This document shows, piece by piece, positions 43,444 to 51,954 of a stretch of DNA of 64,000 nucleotides. Origin of the DNA: DASQPR01 sp035263025 (GTDB lineage Bacteria; Actinomycetota; Actinomycetes; Mycobacteriales; Micromonosporaceae); contig DATFRR010000010.1 in the NCBI GenBank assembly GCA_035263025.1, forward strand, positions 1-64,000, given 5' to 3'. A program made the position numbers and the translations under genes. Every line of letters begins with the position of its first letter. Position 1 is the first letter of the stretch. A model generated the notes under the pieces. That model was not told the DNA's origin and ran no database searches. It saw nothing but the letters and a program-made list of their open reading frames with translations.

Positions 43444-44586
43444 CTACCGGCCGACGGGTGGCCCGACCTCCGCGACGATATCGAGTTCCATGCTCATGGC
43501 GGCGCTCAGCTCGAGCAGATGGCCTTGCAACTGCGCGAGATCCCAGCCGTACCCGGAGATGCGATCCACCACATCGAAGGTCGCATTGATGACCCGGTCG
43601 CGCGTGTCGGCGAACTCGTCAAGATCCTCGAGCAATCCGGTTCGGGCGATGCATCGGGCGAGGGTTTCCGCATCTCGCAGAGCGTCGGTGATTCCGTGCG
43701 TACTCAGTGGGTCAAGGAACGATCCGGCGTCACCGACCAACGCCCAACCCGGTCCGTGTGCTTGCCGTACAAAGCCGGTTCGGCCGATCCACGTGTGCAA
43801 TCGGCGGGGTGGACGGGTCTGGGTGAGCCGACCGTCGGCGCCGTCCGTGGCAAGGACGAGCAGGCGCTGGTACGTGGCTCGGAGGTCGCCGCGAGTAAGG
43901 CGGTCGGCGGGTACGCCAGCGAACACGCACACCTGCCCGCCGTTGGTTGGAATCATGCCGGCGCTGTGACCGGGCCGGTAGAACCACTCGTACCCGTCGG
44001 CGCGGAGTTCCGACCAGTACCCATAAATGACGGCGCTCGAACCGGTGCCGACTCGCAACATCGCGGCACCGCCTTCCCGGGCGACGACGGATTTGATGCC
44101 ATCCGCACCGACGGTCAGTCGGCCGCGAGCGATGAACGGTTCGCCGCCACGATCCCGGCCGTGAACCCCGACGACCCGACCCGACCTGTCGCATAACAGA
44201 CCGGTCACCGTTATGCCGTAGCGGATCTCGGCGCCGGCGGCTTCGGCCGCGTCCACCAGAACCCGGTCGAGCACGGTGCGCCGGGGTGCGTAGAGCGCGT
44301 CGACGCCGTGGGTCGGTTTGATGCGCACGGTTACGGAGTCGGTGCCGTAGTCGAAGCGGGTCTGCCGTACCGGTGGGGTACCCGCCTCGATGACATGGTC
44401 AAGGACACCCCATCGGGACAGTAGAAACACGGCGCCTCGCATGAGCGCGTGGGTGGACAGTGTGTCGGTGCCATAACGATCGCGGTCGAGCAGGAGCACC
44501 CGCTGTCCCTGTCGAGCAAGCAACATCGCGGTCGCGGCACCGGCGATCCGGGCGCCGACGACAACGACGTCGTACGTTGGCTCCAT
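43444..44586 (-). CDS. FAD-dependent oxidoreductase (PHBH/geranylgeranyl-reductase-like)
   Basis: 380 residues. The N-terminal dinucleotide motif is GARIAG (11-16), a GxRxAG variant seen in this class. RYGTDTLSTHALMRGAVFLLSRWG and the ribose-binding GDAGSFLDPLSTHGITDAL motif follow, as in class A flavoprotein monooxygenases and geranylgeranyl reductases. The reaction is unknown. It starts three bases after the stop of the flavin-monooxygenase-like gene and is third in an operon with that gene and the OsmC-like gene. Confidence 0.87.
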   Translation of the reverse strand: MEPTYDVVVVGARIAGAATAMLLARQGQRVLLLDRDRYGTDTLSTHALMRGAVFLLSRWGVLDHVIEAGTPPVRQTRFDYGTDSVTVRIKPTHGVDALYAPRRTVLDRVLVDAAEAAGAEIRYGITVTGLLCDRSGRVVGVHGRDRGGEPFIARGRLTVGADGIKSVVAREGGAAMLRVGTGSSAVIYGYWSELRADGYEWFYRPGHSAGMIPTNGGQVCVFAGVPADRLTRGDLRATYQRLLVLATDGADGRLTQTRPPRRLHTWIGRTGFVRQAHGPGWALVGDAGSFLDPLSTHGITDALRDAETLARCIARTGLLEDLDEFADTRDRVINATFDVVDRISGYGWDLAQLQGHLLELSAAMSMELDIVAEVGPPVGR

Positions 44587-44589
44587 AAC

Positions 44590-45828
44590 TCACCCCGCAG
44601 TGCATAGCGCCTGGCCGGCGTTCATCCGGTCGGCGAGAAACGTGGCATCGTGGCGGGCGCCGTCGATGAACGTCGAGTTTCGCCGGCCCTGGAAACGCAG
44701 ACCGATCGCGTAGAGGCCGGGTATCGCGGTGACGCCGCGCCGATGGCGGATGCGGCCGTCCGTGTCGAGCGCGGGGACGGCCAACCATGGGTACGACGGC
44801 CGGAAACCGGTCGCCCAGACCACTGTCGAAATGCCCGTTCGCCGAAGGTCCAGTGTGGACGGTGTGACCGGTGCGGAAATGGCGAGTGGCGGATCGGGTG
44901 GTCCGGCTGCCGCTCCTGGTGTTGCGGCGGCGTACCGGTCGATATCGCCAAGCACCCGCGTCAGGCGGTCCTGTGCGGCGAATATCGTGTCGGCCAGGTC
45001 GTCGGCGAACCCGGCCACGTTGCCGTCCAGCGCGCGCAGCCGCCCAGTCAGTTGGACGCCGTTCGCCTGTAATACCCGCAGGTCGACGCCTCGCGCGTCC
45101 GATGTTCCGACAAGTTGTAGCGACGGTTCCGATCTGGCCGCCGTCGCGTCGGGCATGTCATCGATATCGCGATCCAACGCGCCGGTGCGATCGAGCCACC
45201 ACAGGATGTCCCGGCCCCGGTAGCGGCGGGGGAGCCGGGTATGCCCGCCAACGGCCAGCACGACGCGCCGGCCAGCCAGGGCCAGTTCGTACGCGATCTG
45301 AACCCCCGACGCCGACGCCCCGACGACGAGTATCCCGCCGTCGGGCAGCCCCGACGGGCACCGGTAGTCCGACGCGGTGACCTGTGCGATTCCGCGCGCG
45401 AGCCGGCCGCCGCAGTCGGGCACCTTCGGACCGTTGTGGTACCCGGTCGCGATGACTACGGATCGCGCCGCCCAGTCGCCGCGATCCGTACGCACCCGGA
45501 ACCCGTCGGCCGTGCACTCGACTTTGGACACGGGGGTGTGCGTCCAGACCGGAGCATCGAACGAGCGGGCGTATCCGGACAGGTGGTCGGCGAACTCGTT
45601 GGCCGCCATGAAGCCGTCCGGATCCCGCCCGCAATACACCCAGCCCGGAAGCCGGGACAGCCAGTTCGGGGTCAGCAACCGAAAACTGTCCCACCGGCCG
45701 GTGCGCCAGCGCTCGCCGACCGAACCGCGTTCGAGGACAACGTGGTCCAGGCCGCGGTCGGTCAGGCAGCGGCTCATCGCGAGGCCCGCGTGGCCCGCGC
45801 CGATGATCACCGTATCCGTGCGGGGCAC
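44590..45828 (-). CDS. Flavin-containing monooxygenase-like protein
   Basis: 412 residues, GTG start after GGGAGA. FAD motif GAGHAG (10-15), an ERWRTGRWDSFRLLTPNWLSRLPG segment, NADPH motif VVGASASGVQIA and VVWATGFRPSYPW place it in the YUCCA/MSMEG-type flavin monooxygenase family. The FxGxxxHxxxW Baeyer-Villiger signature is not evident. It is the middle gene of the three-gene redox operon, 32 bp after OsmC. The product may be N- or S-oxygenated; the substrate is unknown. Confidence 0.87.
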   Translation of the reverse strand: MPRTDTVIIGAGHAGLAMSRCLTDRGLDHVVLERGSVGERWRTGRWDSFRLLTPNWLSRLPGWVYCGRDPDGFMAANEFADHLSGYARSFDAPVWTHTPVSKVECTADGFRVRTDRGDWAARSVVIATGYHNGPKVPDCGGRLARGIAQVTASDYRCPSGLPDGGILVVGASASGVQIAYELALAGRRVVLAVGGHTRLPRRYRGRDILWWLDRTGALDRDIDDMPDATAARSEPSLQLVGTSDARGVDLRVLQANGVQLTGRLRALDGNVAGFADDLADTIFAAQDRLTRVLGDIDRYAAATPGAAAGPPDPPLAISAPVTPSTLDLRRTGISTVVWATGFRPSYPWLAVPALDTDGRIRHRRGVTAIPGLYAIGLRFQGRRNSTFIDGARHDATFLADRMNAGQALCTAG

Positions 45829-45860
45829 GACAGGTCTCCCGTCTGTCTCTGGCTGCTCGA

Positions 45861-46424
45861 TCAGTCGGTGCTGACCTGGATCGACACCGGCACGCCCTTC
45901 GTGAGCACGTCGAACACGGCCGAACGGCGACGCGATTGCTCGACAACCTTGCGCAGCTGCTCCGGGTCGTCACCCTTCACCACAAAACTGACCTTGATCT
46001 GCTGGTAGCCGTTGCGGACCTCGTCGGACAACCCGAGGATGCCCAACAGGTCGATGTCGCCCTCGACGGTCGAGGAGACCTCGGTGAGGGTGACGCCGCG
46101 CGCGGCCGCGACGTTGGCGATGCCCGCGGTGAGGCAGGCGGCAAGGGCGTGTAGCAGGAACTCGACCGGTGTCGGGCCGTTGTCGGAGCCGACCAGCACT
46201 GGCGGGTGGTCCGCGTCGAACGTGAACGGCCGCTGGTGGGTCATCTCCTGCTTGGCGCCGTAAAAGCCGTGGATCGTCGACTGGTTGTGCGTGCCGCTCA
46301 GCCACCGGTTGGTGGCGCGGAACTGAAACTTGGCGAGGTCCTTGTCGTCCCGCACGGCGTCGAGCGTGGCGAACAGCGTCGCGGTGTCGACCCCGTTGCG
46401 GACGGCGTTGTCGATGGTGGTCAT
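45861..46424 (-). CDS. OsmC-family protein with a single cysteine
   Basis: 187 residues from the ATG at 46424, eight bases after AAGGAG. The OsmC/Ohr fold is recognisable from TPVEFLLHALAACLTAGIANVAAARG and the C-terminal barrel. C97 is the expected peroxidatic cysteine, but the segment that normally carries the second cysteine reads VFDVLTKGVPVSI. Classical two-cysteine peroxide reduction is therefore not expected. The first ~35 residues are an extra N-terminal helix. It is first in the flavoprotein operon, with two palindromes 82-126 bp upstream. Confidence 0.85.
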   Translation of the reverse strand: MTTIDNAVRNGVDTATLFATLDAVRDDKDLAKFQFRATNRWLSGTHNQSTIHGFYGAKQEMTHQRPFTFDADHPPVLVGSDNGPTPVEFLLHALAACLTAGIANVAAARGVTLTEVSSTVEGDIDLLGILGLSDEVRNGYQQIKVSFVVKGDDPEQLRKVVEQSRRRSAVFDVLTKGVPVSIQVSTD

Positions 46425-46505
46425 GCAATTGCTCCTTCGCTGTGGTTGATCCGCCGGTGGCGGCACCGACTCCTGACGAGGGTCGTCCCGCCGGACGGGT
46501 CGCAC

Positions 46506-46550
46506 ATCCGTGCCCAACACGGATTCGGTGCATCCGTGTCCAGCACGGAT
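46506..46550. promoter_or_regulatory. Two tandem perfect palindromes ATCCGTG-N5-CACGGAT
   Basis: Site 1 spans 46506-46524 and site 2 spans 46532-46550. Each has identical 7-bp arms ATCCGTG and CACGGAT, with spacers CCCAA and TCCAG. The centres are 26 bp apart, about 2.5 helical turns. They lie in the 259-bp divergent region between the OsmC operon and the winged-helix fusion gene, nearer OsmC. They look like paired operators for one dimeric regulator, which could be either neighbour's regulator. Confidence 0.7.
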
Positions 46551-46683
46551 CTCTTGCCCTCCTGACAAGCAGGATGCCGACGCAATTCACTTGATCCTTG
46601 GAGACGGCGTGGAGAATGCCTTCTCCACAAAACCGCCGCGGTGGACGGTTACCTGCACCGCCGCTGGGGATTAGCGTCGAGGC

Positions 46684-48267
46684 GTGATCGTCGCCTTCGA
46701 GGATCTGGAGCTCGACCTTTCGCGGGTCGAGCTGCGGCGCTCCGGTGTTCGGGTGCCGATCGAGCCTCAGGTCTTCGATGTGCTGGCCTACCTGGTGAAT
46801 CACCGCGATCGCGTGGTCACCAAGGAAGAGCTGATGGACAACATCTGGGGCGGGCGGTTCGTCAGCGAGGCGGCGGTCACCAGCCGGATCAAACAGGCTC
46901 GCCAGGCGATCGGCGACAACGGGCAGACCCAGCGACTCATCCGTACGGTGCACGGCCGGGGGTACCGGTTCGTCGGACCGGCCCGCGAGGCGGGACTCGC
47001 ACCGGTGCCCCAGCATCATCCGGTTCAGTACGCCGTCAGCGACGGCCTACAGATCGCGTACCAGGTCACCGGTGGCGGCCCGCGCGACATCGTCCTGGTG
47101 CCGGGTTTCGTTTCGCACCTCGAGCTCGACTGGGCGGAGCCGCGGCACGCAGGGTTCCTCGACCGGTTGGGCTCCTTCGGCCGTCTGATCCGCTTCGACA
47201 AGCGTGGCACCGGCATGTCGGACCGGCCGAACGATCTGCCGGACCTCGAGACCCGGATGCACGACGTGCTCGCGGTGATGGATGCGGCCGGATCCGCCCG
47301 GGCGATCCTCTTCGGCTACTCAGAGGGCGGGCCAATGTCCGTCCTGATGGCAGCCACCCACCCGGAACGGGTCGAGGCGCTGGTGCTGTATGGCACCTAT
47401 CGCCGACGGCTGCGCGCCTACGACTACCCGTGGGCCAGCACCGCGGAGGAGCGGCGGCAATACGTGGAACGGCTGGCGGTGGAATGGAGTTGGGAGGCCG
47501 ACATGCGGGCCATGTGCCCGTCGGCCGACGACGCGATGGCCCACTGGTGGGGTCAGCGCGCGCGGGCGGCGGCGACACCGTCCACCGTACGGTCGCTGAT
47601 CGCGATGAACTCGTTGATCGATGTCGGTGCCGCGCTCGGCTCGGTACGCGTGCCGACGCTCGTCCTGCACCGCCGTGGTGACCATGACAGCCGCGTCGAG
47701 GAGGGTCGCTACGTGGCCGAACACATACCGAGCGCGCGCTTCGTTGAGCTGTCCGGCGCGGACCACTTTGTCGCGGTGGACGCGAACCAGATTCTCGACC
47801 CCGTGGAGGAGTTCCTCGCGACGCTCGGCTCGGTGCCGGCCGCCCCGCGCGTTCTCGGCGCCGTGCTCGCGGTGGCCGGTTCCACGGCCGCGGTGGGGTT
47901 GTTAACCGGCCGCAAAGCGCAGACTCCCAACGGGCAGACGGTCATCGTGTATGACGGTCCGGCCGCCGCGATTCGCGACGCGCTGTCGGTCCTCAGCAAC
48001 CCAGCAAACGTCGGTACCCGGCTGGGCTTGCAGATTGCCGAGGTGCCACGGACCGGCCCGGCGATCGACGGTCCGGGCGTCGACGCGGCGTTGCGACTTG
48101 CCGAACTGGCGTCGCCGGGCCAGCTGCTTGTGTCACCCGCGGTGCACGACCTCGTGGCCGACTCCGGCCTGTCGTTCGCGCCCGTCGGCCAGGACGGCTA
48201 CCGGCTTGTCTCGGCGGCGTCGACGTCGCGGACGCAGCCACGATCCGGGCGTGTCACGCGGGTATGA
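46684..48267 (+). CDS. Winged-helix / alpha-beta hydrolase / degenerate cyclase-domain fusion
   Basis: 527 residues, GTG start. About 1-100 is an OmpR-type winged helix (FEDLELDLSRVELRRSG, then TSRIKQARQAIGDNG, ending HGRGYRFVG) without a receiver domain. About 115-385 is an alpha/beta hydrolase with nucleophile Ser in GYSEGG, Asp in HRRGDHDSR and His in SGADHF. About 395-515 resembles the C-terminal part of class III cyclase domains (VAGSTAA, VYDGPAAAIRDALSV, AALRLAELASPGQLLVSPAVHDLV), but the metal-binding Asp and the K-T-x-G-D-G-F core are missing. It is probably a ligand-sensing transcription factor. It overlaps the next regulator gene by four bases (ATGA). Confidence 0.85.
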   Translation: MIVAFEDLELDLSRVELRRSGVRVPIEPQVFDVLAYLVNHRDRVVTKEELMDNIWGGRFVSEAAVTSRIKQARQAIGDNGQTQRLIRTVHGRGYRFVGPAREAGLAPVPQHHPVQYAVSDGLQIAYQVTGGGPRDIVLVPGFVSHLELDWAEPRHAGFLDRLGSFGRLIRFDKRGTGMSDRPNDLPDLETRMHDVLAVMDAAGSARAILFGYSEGGPMSVLMAATHPERVEALVLYGTYRRRLRAYDYPWASTAEERRQYVERLAVEWSWEADMRAMCPSADDAMAHWWGQRARAAATPSTVRSLIAMNSLIDVGAALGSVRVPTLVLHRRGDHDSRVEEGRYVAEHIPSARFVELSGADHFVAVDANQILDPVEEFLATLGSVPAAPRVLGAVLAVAGSTAAVGLLTGRKAQTPNGQTVIVYDGPAAAIRDALSVLSNPANVGTRLGLQIAEVPRTGPAIDGPGVDAALRLAELASPGQLLVSPAVHDLVADSGLSFAPVGQDGYRLVSAASTSRTQPRSGRVTRV

Positions 48268-51035
48268 CGAGCTCGGACAGGATAGGACCACACGTCAGTG
48301 GCGTGCCGACAGTGAACTCGGTCAAGGGCGCGGAGGTGACGGCACGCGAGGCCGAGATCCTTGCGTTGATTGCCGTGCATCTCACGAACGCACAGATCGC
48401 GGATGCGCTGTTCATCTCGGTACGTACCGTCGAAAGCCACGTGTCGGCGATGCTTCGGAAGCTGCAGTTGCCCGATCGTCGCAGTCTGGCCAGGTTTGCA
48501 GACACGATGCCGGGACCGCACGTCAAGTCGGGAAGTCGCAGCCTGCCATTGCCGGTGACGCCGTTCATCGGCCGCACCAGCGAGCGGGCGTCGCTGACCG
48601 CCGCGCTCGCCGAGCATCGCCTGGTGACGGCGACTGGTCCGGGTGGCGTCGGCAAAACGCGGCTCGCCTTGAACGTCGCAGCCGATGTTGCGCCGACCCG
48701 GGGCGACGGTGTGTGGTTCGTAGATCTGATTCATGTGACGGATTCGGTGTCGGTCACGTCAGCCGTCGCCCAGACGGTCGGCATCCCTGAGCAGCGAACC
48801 ACGTCGGTGGACCACGCACTCGTCGCCTCGCTGGCCGACAGTGACGCGCTGCTGGTCATCGACAATTGCGAGCACGTTCTCGACGGCGTTCGAGCCTGTG
48901 TCGAACGGATCATCGCCGGCTGCCCGGCCATCACCGTGCTGGCGACCAGTCGGTCCCGGCTCCTCTTCCCGTACGAGCGGGTCTACGTCGTACCAGGAAT
49001 GTCGGTCGTGGAGCATGGCGGCGACGCCGTCGACCTGTTCACCGCGCGAGTGGCCGCGGCGACCGGCGGTCCTCAGCCGCCGGATCCCGTGCGGGTGGCC
49101 GCGCTGTGCCGGGCGCTGGACGGCATGGCGCTGGCCATCGAGTTGGCCGCGGCTCGCTTTGCGACGCTCGGCCTGGACGGCTTGGAGACCGGCCTCGACC
49201 AGAGGCTCCGGCTCCTCGCCGCCGGCACCCATGTTCCCGATCGCCATCGTTCGCTGCGGGCGGCCATCGGGTGGAGCTATGACCTGCTCTCGTCGGATGA
49301 TCGCAGCCTGTTGCGCGGCGTGGCGGTATTCGCGTCGTGGTTCGACGTCGACGCGGCGTGCGCGGTCGCGGGAGCTGGCCGCGAGCGCACCGACATTGCC
49401 GACGGGCTCGCGCGGCTGGCGGAGCACAGCCTGCTCGTCGCCGAGCCCGGCAGCCCGACCAGATACCGAGCGTTGGAGACGATCCGCCAGTACGGCATGG
49501 AGCGGCTTGACGAGGCGGGCGAACTGGGCGAGATCCGCGTCGACCACGAGCAATGGTGCCGCGAGACCCTCGCCACGCTGTCTGCGATCGATGCCATGAA
49601 CATCGACGACGAGTGGTGCGCCCAGTTCGACCGGATCGTCGACGACGCCGGTGCCGCGTTCACCTGGTCCGCCAGCGAACAGGGTCGACGTGCGCCGGCG
49701 GTGGCGTTGGCCGCCGAGCTTGCCGGCCTGCTGTTCCTCCGGGGCCGGCAGGCGCAAGCACAGCGTCGGTATGAGCAGTGCGCAGATCTCGCCGAGACGG
49801 CGGCCGAGCGGGCCGCCCATCTGAGGCTTGCCGCCGGGGCGGCCGCGAGCCGATTCGTGGGCGACGATGCGCTGCGGCTGCTTCGGATGGCGGCCGATGC
49901 GGCTCTCGCGGCGGGCGACCGTGCCAGCGCGGCACAGGACCTGGCAACCATGGCGACGTACATCAACCGCGCGCCGGGGATCATGGCCACGCCACACACT
50001 CGGGCGGAAGCCGGCACGTTGGTCGACGAAGCGCGCGCTCTATCGGACGGCTCGCCGGTGGCGGAGGCGGCGATCGCGGTGGCGACGGCGTGGGTACCCC
50101 AGCCGACGATCGACGACGCGCGACGAACTGTCGAGATCGCCGAACTGGCCGGCGACGGAATCATGCACAGCGTTGCCTTGGACTTGTCGATCCTCGCCAA
50201 CCAGATCGGCAACGACTTCGCCGAGGCCACGCGGATCGCCCACCGGAGACTTGCGGTGCTCGACACGCTCACGATTGGTCCGCTCAGCGGATTCGAGTTC
50301 GGGGACGGCCATCTCGTGGCCGCCGAAACGGCGCTTGGCGCCGGTGACCTGGCCGGCGCCGCTGCCCACGCAGAGACGCTGGCGCAGCTGCCGTTCTACC
50401 GCGACGAGGAACACCTGTCCACCTGTCGACGACTGTTCATCGACGCGCTGGCCGGCCATTTCGACGATGTCGTCAGCAACGCGGAACGCTTCCGCACCGG
50501 GTGGGAGCGTGCCGGGCGACCGGCCGCGCGGAACTTGGCGCGGGGCACGTACGCCGTGGCGATGGTGCACGGCATGCGCGGCGATGACGATCGTCGGGCC
50601 GCATGGATCCGGCTCACGATCGACCTCGGTGTCGATCCCGAGCAGCTCGCCGGATGCGCGCTCGGATGGCCTCCGGTGTTCGACGGTCTGCTCGCGCTGC
50701 ACCGCGACGACGCGGCCGCCGCAATGCGGGTACTAGCCGCCGACATTGACACTCCCGAGCTGTTCCAGCATGTCGGCGCGGGCCCGTGGCGGCTGTGGTA
50801 CGCCGCGCTCTGGGCGGAGGCCGGCGTGCTTGGCGGTCGTGACGACGCGGCAATTCGTATCGAGCGTGCTCGGCACACGGTCCACGACAATCCGATCGCG
50901 ACCGCGATGGTCGAACGGGCGACCGCGATCCTGACCGGCGACCGTGACGCTCTCGTCCGACTCGTGAGCACGTTCGCCCAGCTCGGTTGCCCGTACCAGG
51001 AGGCGAGAACAGGTCGGCTGACAGCACAGCGGTAG
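48264..51035 (+). CDS. LuxR-HTH / STAND-type ATPase regulator
   Basis: 923 residues. An N-terminal LuxR/GerE helix-turn-helix (about 22-80, TAREAEILALIAVHLTNAQI, SVRTVESHVSAMLRKL) precedes an NB-ARC/AAA module with Walker A GPGGVGKT (125-132) and Walker B LLVIDNCEH (about 193-201). A winged-helix/ARC2 part and ~500 residues of TPR-like helices follow. Most LuxR-type STAND proteins carry the HTH at the C-terminus, so this order is uncommon. It would be an ATP-dependent transcription switch. It is coupled to the preceding fusion gene; pyrimidine-catabolic genes begin 76 bp downstream. Confidence 0.88.
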   Translation: MTSSDRIGPHVSGVPTVNSVKGAEVTAREAEILALIAVHLTNAQIADALFISVRTVESHVSAMLRKLQLPDRRSLARFADTMPGPHVKSGSRSLPLPVTPFIGRTSERASLTAALAEHRLVTATGPGGVGKTRLALNVAADVAPTRGDGVWFVDLIHVTDSVSVTSAVAQTVGIPEQRTTSVDHALVASLADSDALLVIDNCEHVLDGVRACVERIIAGCPAITVLATSRSRLLFPYERVYVVPGMSVVEHGGDAVDLFTARVAAATGGPQPPDPVRVAALCRALDGMALAIELAAARFATLGLDGLETGLDQRLRLLAAGTHVPDRHRSLRAAIGWSYDLLSSDDRSLLRGVAVFASWFDVDAACAVAGAGRERTDIADGLARLAEHSLLVAEPGSPTRYRALETIRQYGMERLDEAGELGEIRVDHEQWCRETLATLSAIDAMNIDDEWCAQFDRIVDDAGAAFTWSASEQGRRAPAVALAAELAGLLFLRGRQAQAQRRYEQCADLAETAAERAAHLRLAAGAAASRFVGDDALRLLRMAADAALAAGDRASAAQDLATMATYINRAPGIMATPHTRAEAGTLVDEARALSDGSPVAEAAIAVATAWVPQPTIDDARRTVEIAELAGDGIMHSVALDLSILANQIGNDFAEATRIAHRRLAVLDTLTIGPLSGFEFGDGHLVAAETALGAGDLAGAAAHAETLAQLPFYRDEEHLSTCRRLFIDALAGHFDDVVSNAERFRTGWERAGRPAARNLARGTYAVAMVHGMRGDDDRRAAWIRLTIDLGVDPEQLAGCALGWPPVFDGLLALHRDDAAAAMRVLAADIDTPELFQHVGAGPWRLWYAALWAEAGVLGGRDDAAIRIERARHTVHDNPIATAMVERATAILTGDRDALVRLVSTFAQLGCPYQEARTGRLTAQR

Positions 51036-51111
51036 CCACGCCCGCGCGTTGGCACAGCACGTTTGGACGCCGGTCTGACATGATTTGTGAGAGGCAGGAG
51101 GGAGAACGATC

Positions 51112-51954
51112 ATGGCGAACACGGTTCGGGCGGCACTTGTGCAGGCCACTTGGACGGGCGACAAGGAATCAATGATCAAGGCCCACGAGGAGTACGCGCG
51201 GCAGGCCGCGGCGAGCGGCGCCAAGGTCATGTGCTTCCAGGAGTTGTTCTACGGGCCGTACTTCTGCCAGGTGCAGGATCCCAAGTACTACGCGTACGCC
51301 GAGTCGGTCCCCGGGCCGACCGTGGAGCGCTTCCAGGCACTCGCGGCCGAGTTGGGCATGGTGCTGATCCTTCCGGTCTACGAGCAGGAGCAGCCCGGCG
51401 TGCTCTACAACACCGCGGCGGTGGTCGACGCCGACGGAAGCTACCTCGGCAAGTACCGCAAGACGCACATTCCACAGGTCCGCGGGTTCTGGGAGAAGTT
51501 CTACTTCCGTCCGGGCAACCTCGGCTATCCGATCTTCGACACGGCCGTCGGCCGCATCGGTGTCTACATCTGCTACGACCGGCATTTCCCCGAGGGCTGG
51601 CGGGCACTTGGACTCGCCGGCGCGACGATCGTGTTCAACCCGAGCGCGACGAGCCGCGGACTGTCGTCGTACCTCTGGAAGCTCGAACAACCGGCCTCGG
51701 CCGTGGCGAACGAATATTTCGTTGGCGCCATCAACCGGGTCGGCATCGAGGCGGAGCTTGGCGACGACGACTTCTACGGCACGTCCTACTTCGTTGACCC
51801 GGAAGGAAAGTTCGTTGGCGATGTCGCCGACACGCACGAGCCGGAAGTGGTCGTCCGCGACCTCGACATGGACCTGCTGGCGGAGGTGCGCGACCGGTGG
51901 GCGTTCTACCGGGACCGTCGCCCGGACGCCTACGAGGGGTTGGTCGCGCCATGA
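51112..51954 (+). CDS. Nitrilase-superfamily amidohydrolase, probable beta-ureidopropionase
   Basis: 280 residues, ATG after GGAGGGAG. The catalytic triad is complete: E44 (CFQELFYGPYF), K117 (YRKTHIP) and C154 (ICYDRHFPE). VRGFWEKFYFRPGN and the RHFPEGWR loop match bacterial N-carbamoyl-beta-alanine amidohydrolase and N-carbamoylputrescine amidase. Coupling by ATGA to a dihydropyrimidinase favours the third step of reductive pyrimidine catabolism: N-carbamoyl-beta-alanine to beta-alanine, CO2 and NH3. Confidence 0.9.
   Translation: MANTVRAALVQATWTGDKESMIKAHEEYARQAAASGAKVMCFQELFYGPYFCQVQDPKYYAYAESVPGPTVERFQALAAELGMVLILPVYEQEQPGVLYNTAAVVDADGSYLGKYRKTHIPQVRGFWEKFYFRPGNLGYPIFDTAVGRIGVYICYDRHFPEGWRALGLAGATIVFNPSATSRGLSSYLWKLEQPASAVANEYFVGAINRVGIEAELGDDDFYGTSYFVDPEGKFVGDVADTHEPEVVVRDLDMDLLAEVRDRWAFYRDRRPDAYEGLVAP

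Noticed and set aside
48264..51035. The STAND-type ATPase as an antiviral Avs/STAND defence protein
   Set aside because: It carries a LuxR DNA-binding domain and no effector nuclease, protease or TIR domain; transcriptional regulation is the simpler reading.
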